Assembly (NCBI GenBank): GCA_046349315.1
Contig: JAXMCQ010000002.1
Coordinates: 1-64,000, forward strand
Length of the DNA stretch: 64,000 bases
From: JAEUMG01 sp046349315
GTDB taxonomy: Bacteria; Pseudomonadota; Alphaproteobacteria; Rhizobiales; Aestuariivirgaceae
Reading direction: 5' to 3'
Part shown: positions 46,003 through 55,151 of the stretch, piece after piece
How the letters are laid out: each line of letters begins with the position of its first letter
How positions within the stretch are numbered: position 1 is the stretch's first letter
Position numbers and translations under genes: made by a program
The notes under the pieces: generated by a model
The model's input: only the letters and a program-made list of their open reading frames with translations
Databases searched by the model: none
What the model was told of the DNA's origin: nothing

Positions 46003-47109
46003 ATGTGGACCTATCGCAATCCGGTGCGGATCGAATTTGGGGCGGGGCAGTTCAACCAGATCGCCAAGGCGATCGCCGGGCGCCCCTATTGTCTCGTGAC
46101 CTATCCAGACGCGCCGTTCACGACGGTGACCAAGCGCCTTGCCCACGATGCCGGTGAGCCGGCGGCACTCATTCGCGATGTCGAGCCGAACCCCGCTTAT
46201 GACAGCCTCGATCGCGCCGCGAAGGAATTTGCGAATGCCTCGAAACGGCCGGGCGTGATCGTCGCTTTGGGTGGTGGTTCGGCCATGGACACAGCCAAGG
46301 TTGTGGCGGCCTCGGATGGCGATTTCGCACGGGTGCGAACCTATGTCGAAACCGGGAAAGGCGCGGAGAAGCTTGGCCGTACGCCGATCATCGCGGTTCC
46401 GACGACAGCCGGGACGGGCAGCGAAGTCACCTGCTGGGCCACCGTCTGGGATACGAAGAACAAGAAGAAATATTCGCTCGCTCGCCCCGAACTCTATCCT
46501 GAAGCGGCAATCCTCGATCCGGAAGTAACGCTCGGCATTCCGCGTGCCTTGACCGTCTCGACCGGCCTTGATGCGCTTTCCCACGCGCTTGAAAGCCTGT
46601 GGAACACCAATGCCAATCCGGTCTCGGCCAATCATTCGGTCTTTGCCGCGCAGGAAGTACTCGAATGCTTGCCGGCGCTTTCGAACGATCTGCACAATCT
46701 CGAACTGCGCTCGCGACTGATGCGCGCCAGCCTCTTTGCCGGGCTTGCCTTTTCCAACACCAAGACGGCGCTCGCCCATTCCATCTCCTACCATTTCACG
46801 CTGCATCATGGCGTGCCGCATGGCATCGCCTGCTCGTTCTCGCTGCCATTGGTGATGAAGAGCGCCATCGGCCGCGGCGATATTTGCGACGGGGCGCTCA
46901 GGCGCATCTTCGGCCATGACCTCGATGCTGGGGTCAAGCGGCTTGAGGACCTGCTGGACGGCCTGGGCGTCTCGCGGCGCCCCGGCGATCACGGCGTCGA
47001 CAGCAAGACCTGGCTTTCCGTGGTTGATGATGCCTTTGGCGGCGAGCGTGGCCGCAATTTCATCGGCTCGCGCGAGGCCATGTTCGAGGCGGCCCGGTCC
47101 GTCACCTGA
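46003..47109 (+). CDS. iron-containing alcohol dehydrogenase
   Basis: The 368-residue protein has ALGGGSAMDTAKVV (NAD site), VPTTAGTGSEVTCWATVW, and metal ligands in GLDALSHALES and HFTLHHGVPHG. This subfamily, with the opening MWTYRNPVRIEFG, resembles phosphonoacetaldehyde reductases (PhpC), but no phosphonate genes are nearby, so it is best left as an iron alcohol dehydrogenase. hisS follows on the same strand after 65 bases. Confidence 0.87.
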   Translation: MWTYRNPVRIEFGAGQFNQIAKAIAGRPYCLVTYPDAPFTTVTKRLAHDAGEPAALIRDVEPNPAYDSLDRAAKEFANASKRPGVIVALGGGSAMDTAKVVAASDGDFARVRTYVETGKGAEKLGRTPIIAVPTTAGTGSEVTCWATVWDTKNKKKYSLARPELYPEAAILDPEVTLGIPRALTVSTGLDALSHALESLWNTNANPVSANHSVFAAQEVLECLPALSNDLHNLELRSRLMRASLFAGLAFSNTKTALAHSISYHFTLHHGVPHGIACSFSLPLVMKSAIGRGDICDGALRRIFGHDLDAGVKRLEDLLDGLGVSRRPGDHGVDSKTWLSVVDDAFGGERGRNFIGSREAMFEAARSVT

Positions 47110-47174
47110 CATTGCCCCCCGGCGAGGCATCGGATAGAAGCACCCGCGACTTCACATTTTTCAAGGATTTCGGC

Positions 47175-48626
47175 ATGTCCGCCGACACTAAACAGAACCG
47201 GCCAAAGGCGCGGCTCGCCAAGGGTTTTCGCGATATCGGTCCGGAGGAGATGCGCGGCGTCAAGCGCATGCTCCGCAAGATCGAGGAGGTCTATGAATCC
47301 TATGGCTTCGAGCCGGTGGAACAGCCCTTCATCGAATATACCGATGCCTTGGGCAAGTTCCTGCCCGACCAGGACCGGCCGAATGAGGGCGTTTTTTCGT
47401 TCCAGGATGATGACGAGCAATGGCTGTCACTGCGCTATGACCTGACCGCGCCGCTCGCGCGCTATGTCGCCGAGAACCAGCAGTCGCTTGCCATGCCCTA
47501 TAGGAGCTACCGGCAGGGCTGGGTGTTCCGCAATGAGAAGCCGGGGCCGGGCCGTTTCCGCCAGTTCATGCAGTTCGATGCCGATACGGTCGGTACCGCC
47601 AATCCGGCCGCCGATGCCGAAGTCTGCATGATGGCCGCCGATACGATGGAAGCGCTCGGCATCCCGCGCGGCCAGTATGTGATGAAGGTGAACAACCGCA
47701 AACTCCTGAATGGTTTCCAGGAGACCTACGGCATTCCGACGAGCGTCCAGATGACCTGGCTGCGCGCCATCGACAAGCTCGATCGTCTCGGCAAGGCGGG
47801 TGTTGGCGAACTGCTTGGTGCCGGCCGCAAGGATGAATCGGGCGACTTCACTAAGGGCGCCGGCCTCACCGATAAGCAGATCGAGGCGAGCATTTCCTAC
47901 GCGACGGCTCCGGCACTCGATGCGCGCTTCGTGGCTGGGAGCAAGATCGGCGAAGAGGGCTTGCAAGAGATCGATGCGATGCTGTCGCTCTTCAAGGCAT
48001 CGAATTACGGCAGCGATCGCGTTCGCTATGATTCATCCGTCGTGCGCGGTCTCGAATACTACACCGGCCCGGTCTTCGAATGCGAATTGCTGATGGAAGC
48101 GAGAAACGAGGACAGCCAGCTCGTGCGCTTCGGGTCAGTGGGCGGTGGCGGGCGTTATGACGATCTCGTCGCGCGCTTCACCGGCCAGAAAGTACCGGCG
48201 ACAGGTTTCTCCGTCGGCGTATCGCGGCTCTATGCGGCATTGAAACTGCTGGGCAAGGCGGAGGAGGGCGGCGCCGCGCAGGCGCCCGTCATCGTGCTGG
48301 TGCTCGATCGCGACCGGCAAGGCGACTATCAGCGCATGGTCTCCGACCTGCGCAAAAACGGCATTCGCGCCGAGATGTATCTCGGCACATCCGGCATGAA
48401 GGCGCAGATGAAATATGCCGATCGCCGTGGTGCGCCGCTCGCCATCATCCAGGGCGGCGATGAGAAGGCCAAGGGCGAAGTGCAGATCAAGGACCTGCGC
48501 CTCGGCGCTGAGCTCGCCAAAGGCATTGAAAGCCGCGAGGAGTACAAGGAGACGCGGCTCGCGCAGGTGACGGTGCCGGAAGGAAACCTCGTCGCGGAAG
48601 TGAAAAAGGCGCTGGGACGTGGTTGA
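47175..48626 (+). CDS. hisS: histidine--tRNA ligase
   Basis: The 483-residue class II synthetase has GFRDIGPEEM near the N-terminus (motif 1 region), GWVFRNEKPGPGRFRQFMQF (motif 2), the histidine-specific RGLEYYTGPVFE and GGRYDDLV (motif 3), and a C-terminal anticodon-binding domain from about residue 385. ATG at 47175 is the family-like start, preceded by AAGGATT. hisZ and hisG lie just downstream, past a repeat. Confidence 0.96.
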   Translation: MSADTKQNRPKARLAKGFRDIGPEEMRGVKRMLRKIEEVYESYGFEPVEQPFIEYTDALGKFLPDQDRPNEGVFSFQDDDEQWLSLRYDLTAPLARYVAENQQSLAMPYRSYRQGWVFRNEKPGPGRFRQFMQFDADTVGTANPAADAEVCMMAADTMEALGIPRGQYVMKVNNRKLLNGFQETYGIPTSVQMTWLRAIDKLDRLGKAGVGELLGAGRKDESGDFTKGAGLTDKQIEASISYATAPALDARFVAGSKIGEEGLQEIDAMLSLFKASNYGSDRVRYDSSVVRGLEYYTGPVFECELLMEARNEDSQLVRFGSVGGGGRYDDLVARFTGQKVPATGFSVGVSRLYAALKLLGKAEEGGAAQAPVIVLVLDRDRQGDYQRMVSDLRKNGIRAEMYLGTSGMKAQMKYADRRGAPLAIIQGGDEKAKGEVQIKDLRLGAELAKGIESREEYKETRLAQVTVPEGNLVAEVKKALGRG

Positions 48627-48632
48627 TCGTTC

Positions 48633-48775
48633 CATGTCCCTCTCCCCAGGGGGGAGAGAAAGGGGCCCATCGCGTGAGCGATGGGAAGGTGAGGGGGTTC
48701 CGCCCGCGCAATTCTGCGTGACCCTAACCCCTCACCCGGCGCTGCGCGCCGACCTCTCCCTATGGGAGAGGTGAC
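48633..48775. repeat. REP-like palindromes between hisS and hisZ
   Basis: Units CCTCTCCCCAGGGGGGAGAG, GGGCCCATCGCGTGAGCGAT and CACCCGGCGCTGCGCGCC with a final CTCTCCCTATGGGAGAG fill the gap. The same modules occur in the 16868, 37990 and 45470 elements. The GGTG of the last arm may serve as part of the hisZ ribosome binding site. Confidence 0.8.
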
Positions 48776-48777
48776 TC

Positions 48778-49929
48778 ATGCCTGGTAAGTCTTCCAGCGA
48801 GCGGCGCGCGCTCGAAGCGGTCGAACGCGCCGTGATGGGCGTCTTCGAGGCGGCGGGCTTCGATCATGTCGCGCCCGATATTATTCAGCCGGCTGACATT
48901 TTCCTCGAACGCTCGGGCGAGGACATCCGCGCGCGCACTTATGTCTTCGCCGATCCGACCGGGGCCGAACTGTGCCTGAGGCCTGATATCACCGTTCCGG
49001 CCTGCCGCTATCATTTGACGCATGCGGCGCGGCCCGATGCCGAAAGCCGCTATTGCTACTTCGGGCCGGCCTTCCGTTTCGCTGCCGATGCGACGGCGCC
49101 GAGCGAATTTGCCCAAGCCGGCCTCGAATGGATGGGCGATCGCGATCCTGAAAGTGCCGAAGCGCAAATTCTCAAGATTGCGCTCGATGCGTTGGCTGCC
49201 GCCGGCCTTCGCGATGTGAAGGTAACGCTCGGCGATCTCGGACTGTTTCGCGCGCTCCTCGATGATTTCGATATCCCTGAGCGCTGGCGCCACCGTCTCA
49301 AGCATCATTTCTGGCGCCCGCAGGCCTTTCGCGACACGCTCGATCTCTTCACCGGCGATGCGGTGCGCTTGCGTACGTCGATTTCCGACCATGTCGATGC
49401 GGTAAGCGATGCCGATATCGACCGCGCCAAGGCCTGGGTCGAGGAGCGACTGCAGAAGCAGAACCTTGCATTGGTCGGCGGCCGGGATGTCGAGGAAATC
49501 GCCGCGCGCCTCATCGACAAGGCGGCCGATCGCTCGGAGCGTCCATTGACGCGCGCCGAAGCGCGCCGCATTCACGATTACTTGGCGATTGAAGGCGATC
49601 CGGAGAGCGCGCTCGCGGCCTGCCGCGCCATGGGGCACGGCAAGCGTTTCGAGGCGGCGACGATGCGTTTTGCCAAGCGCATCGCCAAGATGCGCGGCCT
49701 TGGCTTAGCGGTCGAGAACTTCCATTTCGCCGCGACCTTCGGGCGCAATCTCGAATATTACACGGGCTTCGTGTTCCAGATCGACGCGGGCGATGCCGTG
49801 CAAATCGCCGGCGGCGGACGCTATGACGATCTTCTCCAAGACATGGGTGCGGGATTGAGCGTGCCGGCGGTTGGCTGCGCCATTCATTGCGACCGGCTCC
49901 TGGCGGTTGCGGGCGGGAGAAGCGCATGA
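48778..49929 (+). CDS. hisZ: ATP phosphoribosyltransferase regulatory subunit HisZ
   Basis: The 383-residue protein resembles the catalytic core of histidyl-tRNA synthetase (FGPAFRF, GRNLEYYTGFVFQ, AGGGRYDDLL) but lacks the tRNA-binding C-terminal domain. HisZ forms a complex with short HisG and gives it histidine feedback. The stop overlaps hisG as ATGA, which supports the call over a second HisRS. Length is typical. Confidence 0.95.
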   Translation: MPGKSSSERRALEAVERAVMGVFEAAGFDHVAPDIIQPADIFLERSGEDIRARTYVFADPTGAELCLRPDITVPACRYHLTHAARPDAESRYCYFGPAFRFAADATAPSEFAQAGLEWMGDRDPESAEAQILKIALDALAAAGLRDVKVTLGDLGLFRALLDDFDIPERWRHRLKHHFWRPQAFRDTLDLFTGDAVRLRTSISDHVDAVSDADIDRAKAWVEERLQKQNLALVGGRDVEEIAARLIDKAADRSERPLTRAEARRIHDYLAIEGDPESALAACRAMGHGKRFEAATMRFAKRIAKMRGLGLAVENFHFAATFGRNLEYYTGFVFQIDAGDAVQIAGGGRYDDLLQDMGAGLSVPAVGCAIHCDRLLAVAGGRSA

Positions 49930-50615
49930 GCGCGCTGACGCTTGCGATCCCCTCCAAGGGCCGGCTCAAGGAGGCAACCGAAGCGCTCTTCACCAAGGCT
50001 GGCCTAGCCATCGAGCGTCAGGGTTCCGACCGGCTCTATCGCGCCTCATTGAAAGGCATTGCAGGGGTGGAAGTTGCACTCCTCTCGGCGGCCGAGATTG
50101 CCGCGGCCCTGCGCGATGGCAAGGCCGATCTCGGCGTCACCGGCGAGGATTTGTTGAACGAGACCATGCCGCCGGATGACGGGCGCACCACGACGCTCGC
50201 GCGTCTCGGCTTTGGTCCAGCCGATGTCGTGGTCGCCGTGCCGGCCGCCTGGCTCGATGTCGCGACCATGGCCGATCTCGATGATGTGTCGGTCGGGTTC
50301 TATGCGCGCCATGGCCGCCGCCTGCGCGTCGCCACCAAGTATCCCAACCTCACGCGCCGCTTCTTCGCCGAAAAGGGCGTGACCGGCTATCGCACCGTCG
50401 AAAGCTTAGGCGCTACCGAAGGGGCGCCGGCTGCCGGTATTGCCGAGGCGATCGTCGACATCACCACGACCGGCGCCACGCTCACCGCCAACGCGCTTAA
50501 AATTCTCGATGACGGCGTGATCCTCAAATCGCAGGCCGCCCTCGTCGCGCGCAGTGCGATTGCCCGGGACGAGCGGGTCTTGGATCTGGCGCGGCGGATT
50601 TCTGCGGCGGTCTAG
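49926..50615 (+). CDS. hisG: ATP phosphoribosyltransferase, short form
   Basis: The 229-residue enzyme starts histidine synthesis. IPSKGRLKEAT, DLGVTGEDLLNE and VDITTTGATLTANALKI are visible. It lacks the C-terminal regulatory domain of long HisG, so it depends on HisZ, encoded just upstream with a four-base overlap. The other his genes are not in the window. Confidence 0.96.
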   Translation: MSALTLAIPSKGRLKEATEALFTKAGLAIERQGSDRLYRASLKGIAGVEVALLSAAEIAAALRDGKADLGVTGEDLLNETMPPDDGRTTTLARLGFGPADVVVAVPAAWLDVATMADLDDVSVGFYARHGRRLRVATKYPNLTRRFFAEKGVTGYRTVESLGATEGAPAAGIAEAIVDITTTGATLTANALKILDDGVILKSQAALVARSAIARDERVLDLARRISAAV

Positions 50616-50711
50616 CGCGCTCACGCAGTCTTGATCGCCGGGACAGCGATTGGCGTGAGCGAAGCGGCCGGGTGCATGTTAATCTGTGAACTCGACATAG
50701 GAGGGAATCCG

Positions 50712-50993
50712 ATGACCAAGCATTTGCTTTCCCTGGCCGCCGCGGCGGCTCTTCTTGCCTTCGCTATTCCTGCGGGCGCCTGCGACATGCATGCAAGCCA
50801 CGCACAAGTGAAGACCGCCGAGGCCGCACCGGCGCCGGTGCCCGTACCGGAGGCCAAGCCGGTGACCGTTATCCGCACTCAGATCGAAGAGCCCGCTGAG
50901 CCCGCGATCATGAGCAAGCCCTATGCGTCCGAAGGCGGCTATATGGATTGCCACCGGCGAGCCAAGGAACAGACCGTCTATCTGACGCAGTAA
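50712..50993 (+). CDS. small exported protein, Pro/Ala-rich
   Basis: ATG at 50712 with AGGAGGG upstream encodes 93 residues: a signal peptide (LLSLAAAAALLAFAIPAGAC, likely cleavage near residue 23), a Val/Pro/Ala-rich middle and a polar C-terminus with CHRRAKEQTVYLTQ. No family is recognised. It looks monocistronic. Confidence 0.6.
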   Translation: MTKHLLSLAAAAALLAFAIPAGACDMHASHAQVKTAEAAPAPVPVPEAKPVTVIRTQIEEPAEPAIMSKPYASEGGYMDCHRRAKEQTVYLTQ

Positions 50994-51075
50994 ATTGCCC
51001 AGTGCCTTGAGGAGCGCCGGCTGAAACCTTGGCTGGCGCTTGGCGTTCTCTCCCGGTCACGTCAGGGAGGTTGCC

Positions 51076-51231
51076 ATGCCGAAGCACGAACGCGTCCGCA
51101 AGCCGCTCGACCAGCAAGGCGGTGTCAAGGAAAAGCCGGGCGAGCAGCAGAAGTCGCAGGATCCAAACGATCCGCGCCAGCCCCGAAAACCCCATTTCGA
51201 CGAAAGCGCCGATCGCCGCGAGGGGCGGTAG
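51076..51231 (+). CDS. small hydrophilic protein
   Basis: ATG at 51076 follows a strong GGGAGG and encodes 51 residues rich in K, R, Q, D and P, with no hydrophobic core (KPLDQQGGVKEKPGEQQ), which suggests a disordered stress-type protein. No family is recognised. It is convergent with the FtsX-type permease gene, whose stop lies three bases downstream. Confidence 0.55.
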   Translation: MPKHERVRKPLDQQGGVKEKPGEQQKSQDPNDPRQPRKPHFDESADRREGR

Positions 51232-51233
51232 CG

Positions 51234-52445
51234 CTATTCGTGCCGCAAGGCCTCGATCGGATCGAGGCGCGCCGCACGCCTGGCCGGAAAGAAGCCGAAG
51301 ACAACGCCGATCGCCCCCGAAAACGCAAAAGAGAGGGCGACGATGAAGGGGCTCGGCGCGAACGGGATTTGCATTCCGTAGGACGCCGCTCCCGCTATGC
51401 CGAGGCCGAGTGCTATGCCGAAGACGCCGCCGAGCAACGCCAGCACGAAGGCTTCGACCAAAAACTGCATCAGGACTTGGCCCTCAAGCGCGCCGATCGC
51501 CAGCCTGATACCGATCTCGCGCGTGCGCTCGGTCACCGAAACCAGCATGATGTTCATGACGCCGATGCCGCCGACCAGCAGGCTGACGGCTGCGACCGCA
51601 CCCAAGAGCGCTGTCATCAGGCTCGTCGTCGAGGTCATCGCCGAGATGATCTGCGTCATGTCGCGCACCGAGAAATCATCATCCTCGCCGGGCGTGATAC
51701 GCCGCTGCTCGCGTAGGATGCGCTCGGCCGTCGCCTGCACGGAGCCGATCTGCTCCTTCTCATCGACCGCGATATAGATCGTCTGGATGTTCGTGCTGCC
51801 GGAGATGCGCCGCTGGAAGGCGCGCAAGGGTATGATGACCGTATTGTCCTGGTCGGTGCCCATCGCCGATTGGCCCTTGCCCATCAGCACGCCGATCACG
51901 CTGCATGAGACATTGCCGATGCGCATGCGCTCGCCGAGCGGATCCATCGGTCCGAACAGCACCGTCTTGACAGTCTGACCGATCACGCAGAGGGCGCTGC
52001 CCGAGCGGACTTCGCCGTCGCTGAACGTGCGGCCGCTCTCGAAGCTCCAGTCCTGCGCGATGAAGAAATCGGAATCGGTGCCGTTGACCGTGGTTGAGTA
52101 GTTCTGGGCACCCGAGATGATGGTCGCCGAGCGCGACGAGACGGGCGCAATGGCGCGCACATGCGATAGCCCATTGCGCAAGGCGGCAACGTCCTTGTCC
52201 TTGAAGGACCGCGAATCCGAATTGCCGCCCGGCCCGAAGACATTGCGCCCCGGTCGCGCAACCAGCATGTTGCTGCCAAGCTTCGAGAGATCGGACTCGA
52301 CTTTGCGGGTCGTGCCGTCGCCGATCGTCACCATGGCGATGACCGCCGCGACGCCGATGACAATGCCGAGCAAGGTCAAGACCGAGCGCAGGGGATTGCG
52401 GCGGACTGACTGCAAGGCGAGCTTGAGCGCTTCCCAGATCATCAA
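51234..52445 (-). CDS. MacB/FtsX-type ABC transporter permease
   Basis: The 403-residue protein has one N-terminal membrane segment (VLTLLGIVIGVAAVIAMVTI), a large periplasmic domain (about 45-280) and three C-terminal segments (LLGAVAAVSLLVGGIGVMNI onwards), the MacB permease layout. Its ATPase is a separate gene just upstream with ATGA overlap, whereas E. coli MacB fuses the two. Together with the MacA-like adaptor it should form an efflux or lipoprotein-type exporter. Confidence 0.92.
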   Translation of the reverse strand: MMIWEALKLALQSVRRNPLRSVLTLLGIVIGVAAVIAMVTIGDGTTRKVESDLSKLGSNMLVARPGRNVFGPGGNSDSRSFKDKDVAALRNGLSHVRAIAPVSSRSATIISGAQNYSTTVNGTDSDFFIAQDWSFESGRTFSDGEVRSGSALCVIGQTVKTVLFGPMDPLGERMRIGNVSCSVIGVLMGKGQSAMGTDQDNTVIIPLRAFQRRISGSTNIQTIYIAVDEKEQIGSVQATAERILREQRRITPGEDDDFSVRDMTQIISAMTSTTSLMTALLGAVAAVSLLVGGIGVMNIMLVSVTERTREIGIRLAIGALEGQVLMQFLVEAFVLALLGGVFGIALGLGIAGAASYGMQIPFAPSPFIVALSFAFSGAIGVVFGFFPARRAARLDPIEALRHE

Positions 52446-53143
52446 TGCACCGCCGCCAGAAGGTCGGATTCGATGCGCCCGTCGACGAAGCGCAAGGTGC
52501 GGTGGGCAAACTCCGCCATGTCGGGCTCATGCGTGACCATGATCACCGTCAGGCCGCGTTCGGTATTGAGCTTGAGGAGCAGTTCCATGATCTCGCGACT
52601 GCGCGCCGTGTCGAGATTGCCCGTGGGCTCGTCGGCGAGCAGCACGTAAGGATCAGCGACGATGGCGCGCGCAATCGCCACGCGCTGCTGTTGCCCGCCC
52701 GACAATTCGGCCGGCGTGTGATGTTCGCGACCCGCAAGGCCCACGAGCCGTAGAGCCTCGATCGCCTTCTGTCGCCGTTCGGCGCGCGGCGTGCCGCGAT
52801 AGACGAGCGGCAACTCGACATTCTCGACCGCGCTGGTGCGCGCCAGGAGATTGTAGCCCTGGAACACGAAGCCGAGATAATTGCGCCGCAGCAAGGCGCG
52901 CTGCCGGCGGTCGAGCCGGGTGACGTCGGCACCGGCAAAAAGATAGCGGCCCGAACTCGGCGTATCGAGACAACCGAGAATGTTCATCGCCGTCGACTTG
53001 CCCGACCCCGACGGCCCCATGATCGCCAGGAACTCGCCGCGCTTGATTGCAAGGTCGACACCCGCCAGAGCAGTCACCATGGCGCTGCCTTCGCCATAGA
53101 CCTTCGAGATGGCCTCGAAAGCGATCAATGTCTCCTTGCTCAC
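52442..53143 (-). CDS. ABC transporter ATP-binding protein (MacB/LolD type)
   Basis: The 233-residue ATPase has Walker A GPSGSGKST, signature LSGGQQQR and Walker B VLLADEPT. It is sized as a stand-alone ATPase and overlaps the adaptor gene and the permease gene by four bases each, so the three are expressed as one unit. Export substrate is unknown. Confidence 0.95.
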   Translation of the reverse strand: MSKETLIAFEAISKVYGEGSAMVTALAGVDLAIKRGEFLAIMGPSGSGKSTAMNILGCLDTPSSGRYLFAGADVTRLDRRQRALLRRNYLGFVFQGYNLLARTSAVENVELPLVYRGTPRAERRQKAIEALRLVGLAGREHHTPAELSGGQQQRVAIARAIVADPYVLLADEPTGNLDTARSREIMELLLKLNTERGLTVIMVTHEPDMAEFAHRTLRFVDGRIESDLLAAVH

Positions 53144-54426
53144 TTCGCCGCCTGTTGCGAGCCCGTGATGACATCATCGCCTGATGCAATCTCGCCCTTG
53201 ACGATTTCCGTACGCTTGCCATCGGTTGATCCGCTGGTGACCGGGATGCGCTGAGGCTTCCCATCCTTCAGTACCCAGACCGCGCGATCGTTGGTGACGG
53301 CTTCGTTCTTGCTCGCATTCTCGAAGCGCGGTGGTCTCGGCAGCAACGCCGAGAGAAGGCTGCGGCTCTGGCGCTCCGCCCGTTTCGGCGGCTCGTAGCG
53401 CAAGGCGGCATTGGGCACGGTGAGCGCGTCGCTCAATTCCTTGACGGTGATCTGCGCGGTGGCGGTCATGCCGGGCCTGAGCAGAAGTTCGGAATTGTCG
53501 ACGCTCAAGATTGCCTTGTAGGTGACGACACCATCGGTGGTCTGGGGCGAGAATTCCAGCGTCTCGATGCGGGCGGCGAAGTTCTTTCCCGGATAGGCAT
53601 CGACCGTAAAGCTTGCCTCCTGCCCCGTCGCGACCGAGCCGATATCGGCTTCGTCCACCTCGGCTTCGAGCTGCATGCGCTTCAGATCCTCGGCGAGCGT
53701 GAAGAGCACAGGTGCCTGCAAGGAAGAGGCGACGGTCTGGCCGGGCTCGACGCTGCGCTTCAAGACGATGCCGTCGATCGGCGAGATGATCCGCGATTTG
53801 GAGATTTCGATCTCCTGCAAGTGCACATCGGCTTTGGCGACGGCAATATCGGCTTCGGCCGACGTCACCGCGGCAACCGCACGATCGCGCGCCGCGCGCG
53901 CCACTTCCAGATCCTGTTCGGGCGAGAAGCCCTTCTTGCGCAATGAAACTTGGCGGTCATAGGCGCGGTTGCGCTCTTCGACAGTCGCTTGCGCATCGGT
54001 AAGGCGCGCTTCGCTCGCCTCCAGCGTCGCCCTGGCGCGCCCTAATTGTGCTTCGAGGCGCTCGACATCGAGCTGCGCCAGCACATCGCCCTTCTTGATG
54101 AGACTGTTATTGTCGACATTGACGCTGCGCACCACGCCCGACATTTCGCTTGAAACATCGACCTGCGTGGTGGGCTCGATCGTGCCGGTTGCGGTCACCG
54201 TTACGACAAGCCGCCCCCGCTCGATCTGTTCCGTCTGATAGGTCGTCGCGGCGCTTGTTGCGGTCGACTGCCGATACCAGAACGCGCCTCCCGCAATGAG
54301 CGCAACGATCAGCGCTCCAATGGCAAACCGGCGCAACAGGCGGCGTCGGCGCGGGGCAGGATCGAGTTCGAGGATCCGTTGGATTTCGCCCGGATCGGGC
54401 AGGCGCTGCATGTTCATTTTGGGCAC
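53140..54426 (-). CDS. MacA-like periplasmic adaptor subunit
   Basis: The 428-residue membrane-fusion protein has one N-terminal membrane segment (about residues 33-50), a lipoyl-like barrel with QTEQIERGRLVVTVTATG, a long coiled hairpin (about 110-200) and beta-barrel domains. It would bridge the permease and an outer-membrane channel. GTG at 54426 or ATG at 54417 can start it. It is divergent from a TetR gene with a palindromic operator between them, so repression by TetR is likely. Confidence 0.92.
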   Translation of the reverse strand: MPKMNMQRLPDPGEIQRILELDPAPRRRRLLRRFAIGALIVALIAGGAFWYRQSTATSAATTYQTEQIERGRLVVTVTATGTIEPTTQVDVSSEMSGVVRSVNVDNNSLIKKGDVLAQLDVERLEAQLGRARATLEASEARLTDAQATVEERNRAYDRQVSLRKKGFSPEQDLEVARAARDRAVAAVTSAEADIAVAKADVHLQEIEISKSRIISPIDGIVLKRSVEPGQTVASSLQAPVLFTLAEDLKRMQLEAEVDEADIGSVATGQEASFTVDAYPGKNFAARIETLEFSPQTTDGVVTYKAILSVDNSELLLRPGMTATAQITVKELSDALTVPNAALRYEPPKRAERQSRSLLSALLPRPPRFENASKNEAVTNDRAVWVLKDGKPQRIPVTSGSTDGKRTEIVKGEIASGDDVITGSQQAAK

Positions 54427-54506
54427 TCAGGTTGGCAAGTGGGCTGTCTCTAGGACGTTCGCAAGGCGACAATCCGGCGCTCGGTTTCGGAAATCTCATT
54501 GACGAC

Positions 54507-54524
54507 ATACCCACTAGTTGGTAT
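54507..54524. promoter_or_regulatory. palindromic TetR-type operator
   Basis: ATACCCACTAGTTGGTAT is an 18-base palindrome with one mismatched pair, centred on ACTAGT, 10 bases before the TetR start and about 80 bases from the adaptor start. Position and shape fit a TetR autoregulatory site covering both divergent promoters. Confidence 0.65.
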
Positions 54525-54533
54525 GGAGTTCAT

Positions 54534-55130
54534 ATGCAGACGCAGCACCAGTCAAAAACGCGCATCCTTGATGCCGCCCTCCATGTTTTCCGCTCCAAGG
54601 GCTATGCCGGAAGCACGATTGACGATGTTTGCGTGGAGGCCCACCTCACCAAGGGCTCATTTTTCCACCACTTCAAGACCAAGGAAGAACTGGCGCTCGC
54701 TGCCGCGCAGCATTTCTCCGACGGCGCCGATGCGCTTTTCTCGCATGCGCCCTATATCGACCTTCCGGATCCGCGCGATCGGCTCCTCGCCTATGTCGAT
54801 TTCCGCATCGCGATCCTGAAAGGCGATTTGCGCGACTTCACCTGCCTGCTCGGCACGTTGGTCCAGGAAACCTACGAAACCCACCCCGCCATCCGCACCG
54901 CCTGCGAGCATCATCTGTCGTCGCATGTCGATATGCTCGCCCGTGATATTGCCGCCGCAAAAGCACGCTATGCTCCTGACACAGAATGGACGCCGGAAAG
55001 TCTAGGCTTCCACATCCAGGCCACCATCCAAGGCGCCTTCATTCTCGCCAAGGCAAAGAATGGAGCGGACGTGGCCGTCCAATGCCTCGCGCATCTGCGC
55101 CGCTACGTCGAATTGCTGTTCGTTCGTTGA
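54534..55130 (+). CDS. TetR/AcrR family transcriptional regulator
   Basis: The 198-residue protein has a TetR DNA-binding domain (RILDAALHVFRSKGYAGSTI, HLTKGSFFHHFKTKEEL, about residues 9-56) and a ligand-binding C-terminal part. ATG at 54534 is used. It is divergent from the MacAB-like exporter genes and probably represses them and itself through the palindrome at 54507. The ligand is unknown. Confidence 0.92.
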   Translation: MQTQHQSKTRILDAALHVFRSKGYAGSTIDDVCVEAHLTKGSFFHHFKTKEELALAAAQHFSDGADALFSHAPYIDLPDPRDRLLAYVDFRIAILKGDLRDFTCLLGTLVQETYETHPAIRTACEHHLSSHVDMLARDIAAAKARYAPDTEWTPESLGFHIQATIQGAFILAKAKNGADVAVQCLAHLRRYVELLFVR

Positions 55131-55151
55131 AAAATGGGAAGGAGTGAAGTG

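Noticed and set aside
46003..47109. Phosphonate-pathway reductase PhpC
   Set aside because: The opening resembles PhpC, but no other phosphonate gene is near, so only the iron alcohol dehydrogenase family is claimed.
48778..49929. Second histidyl-tRNA synthetase
   Set aside because: It lacks the anticodon-binding domain and overlaps short hisG, so HisZ is the better call.
50994..51075. Hairpin AGCGCC...GGCGCT as terminator of the 50712 gene
   Set aside because: The stem is interrupted and no T run follows.
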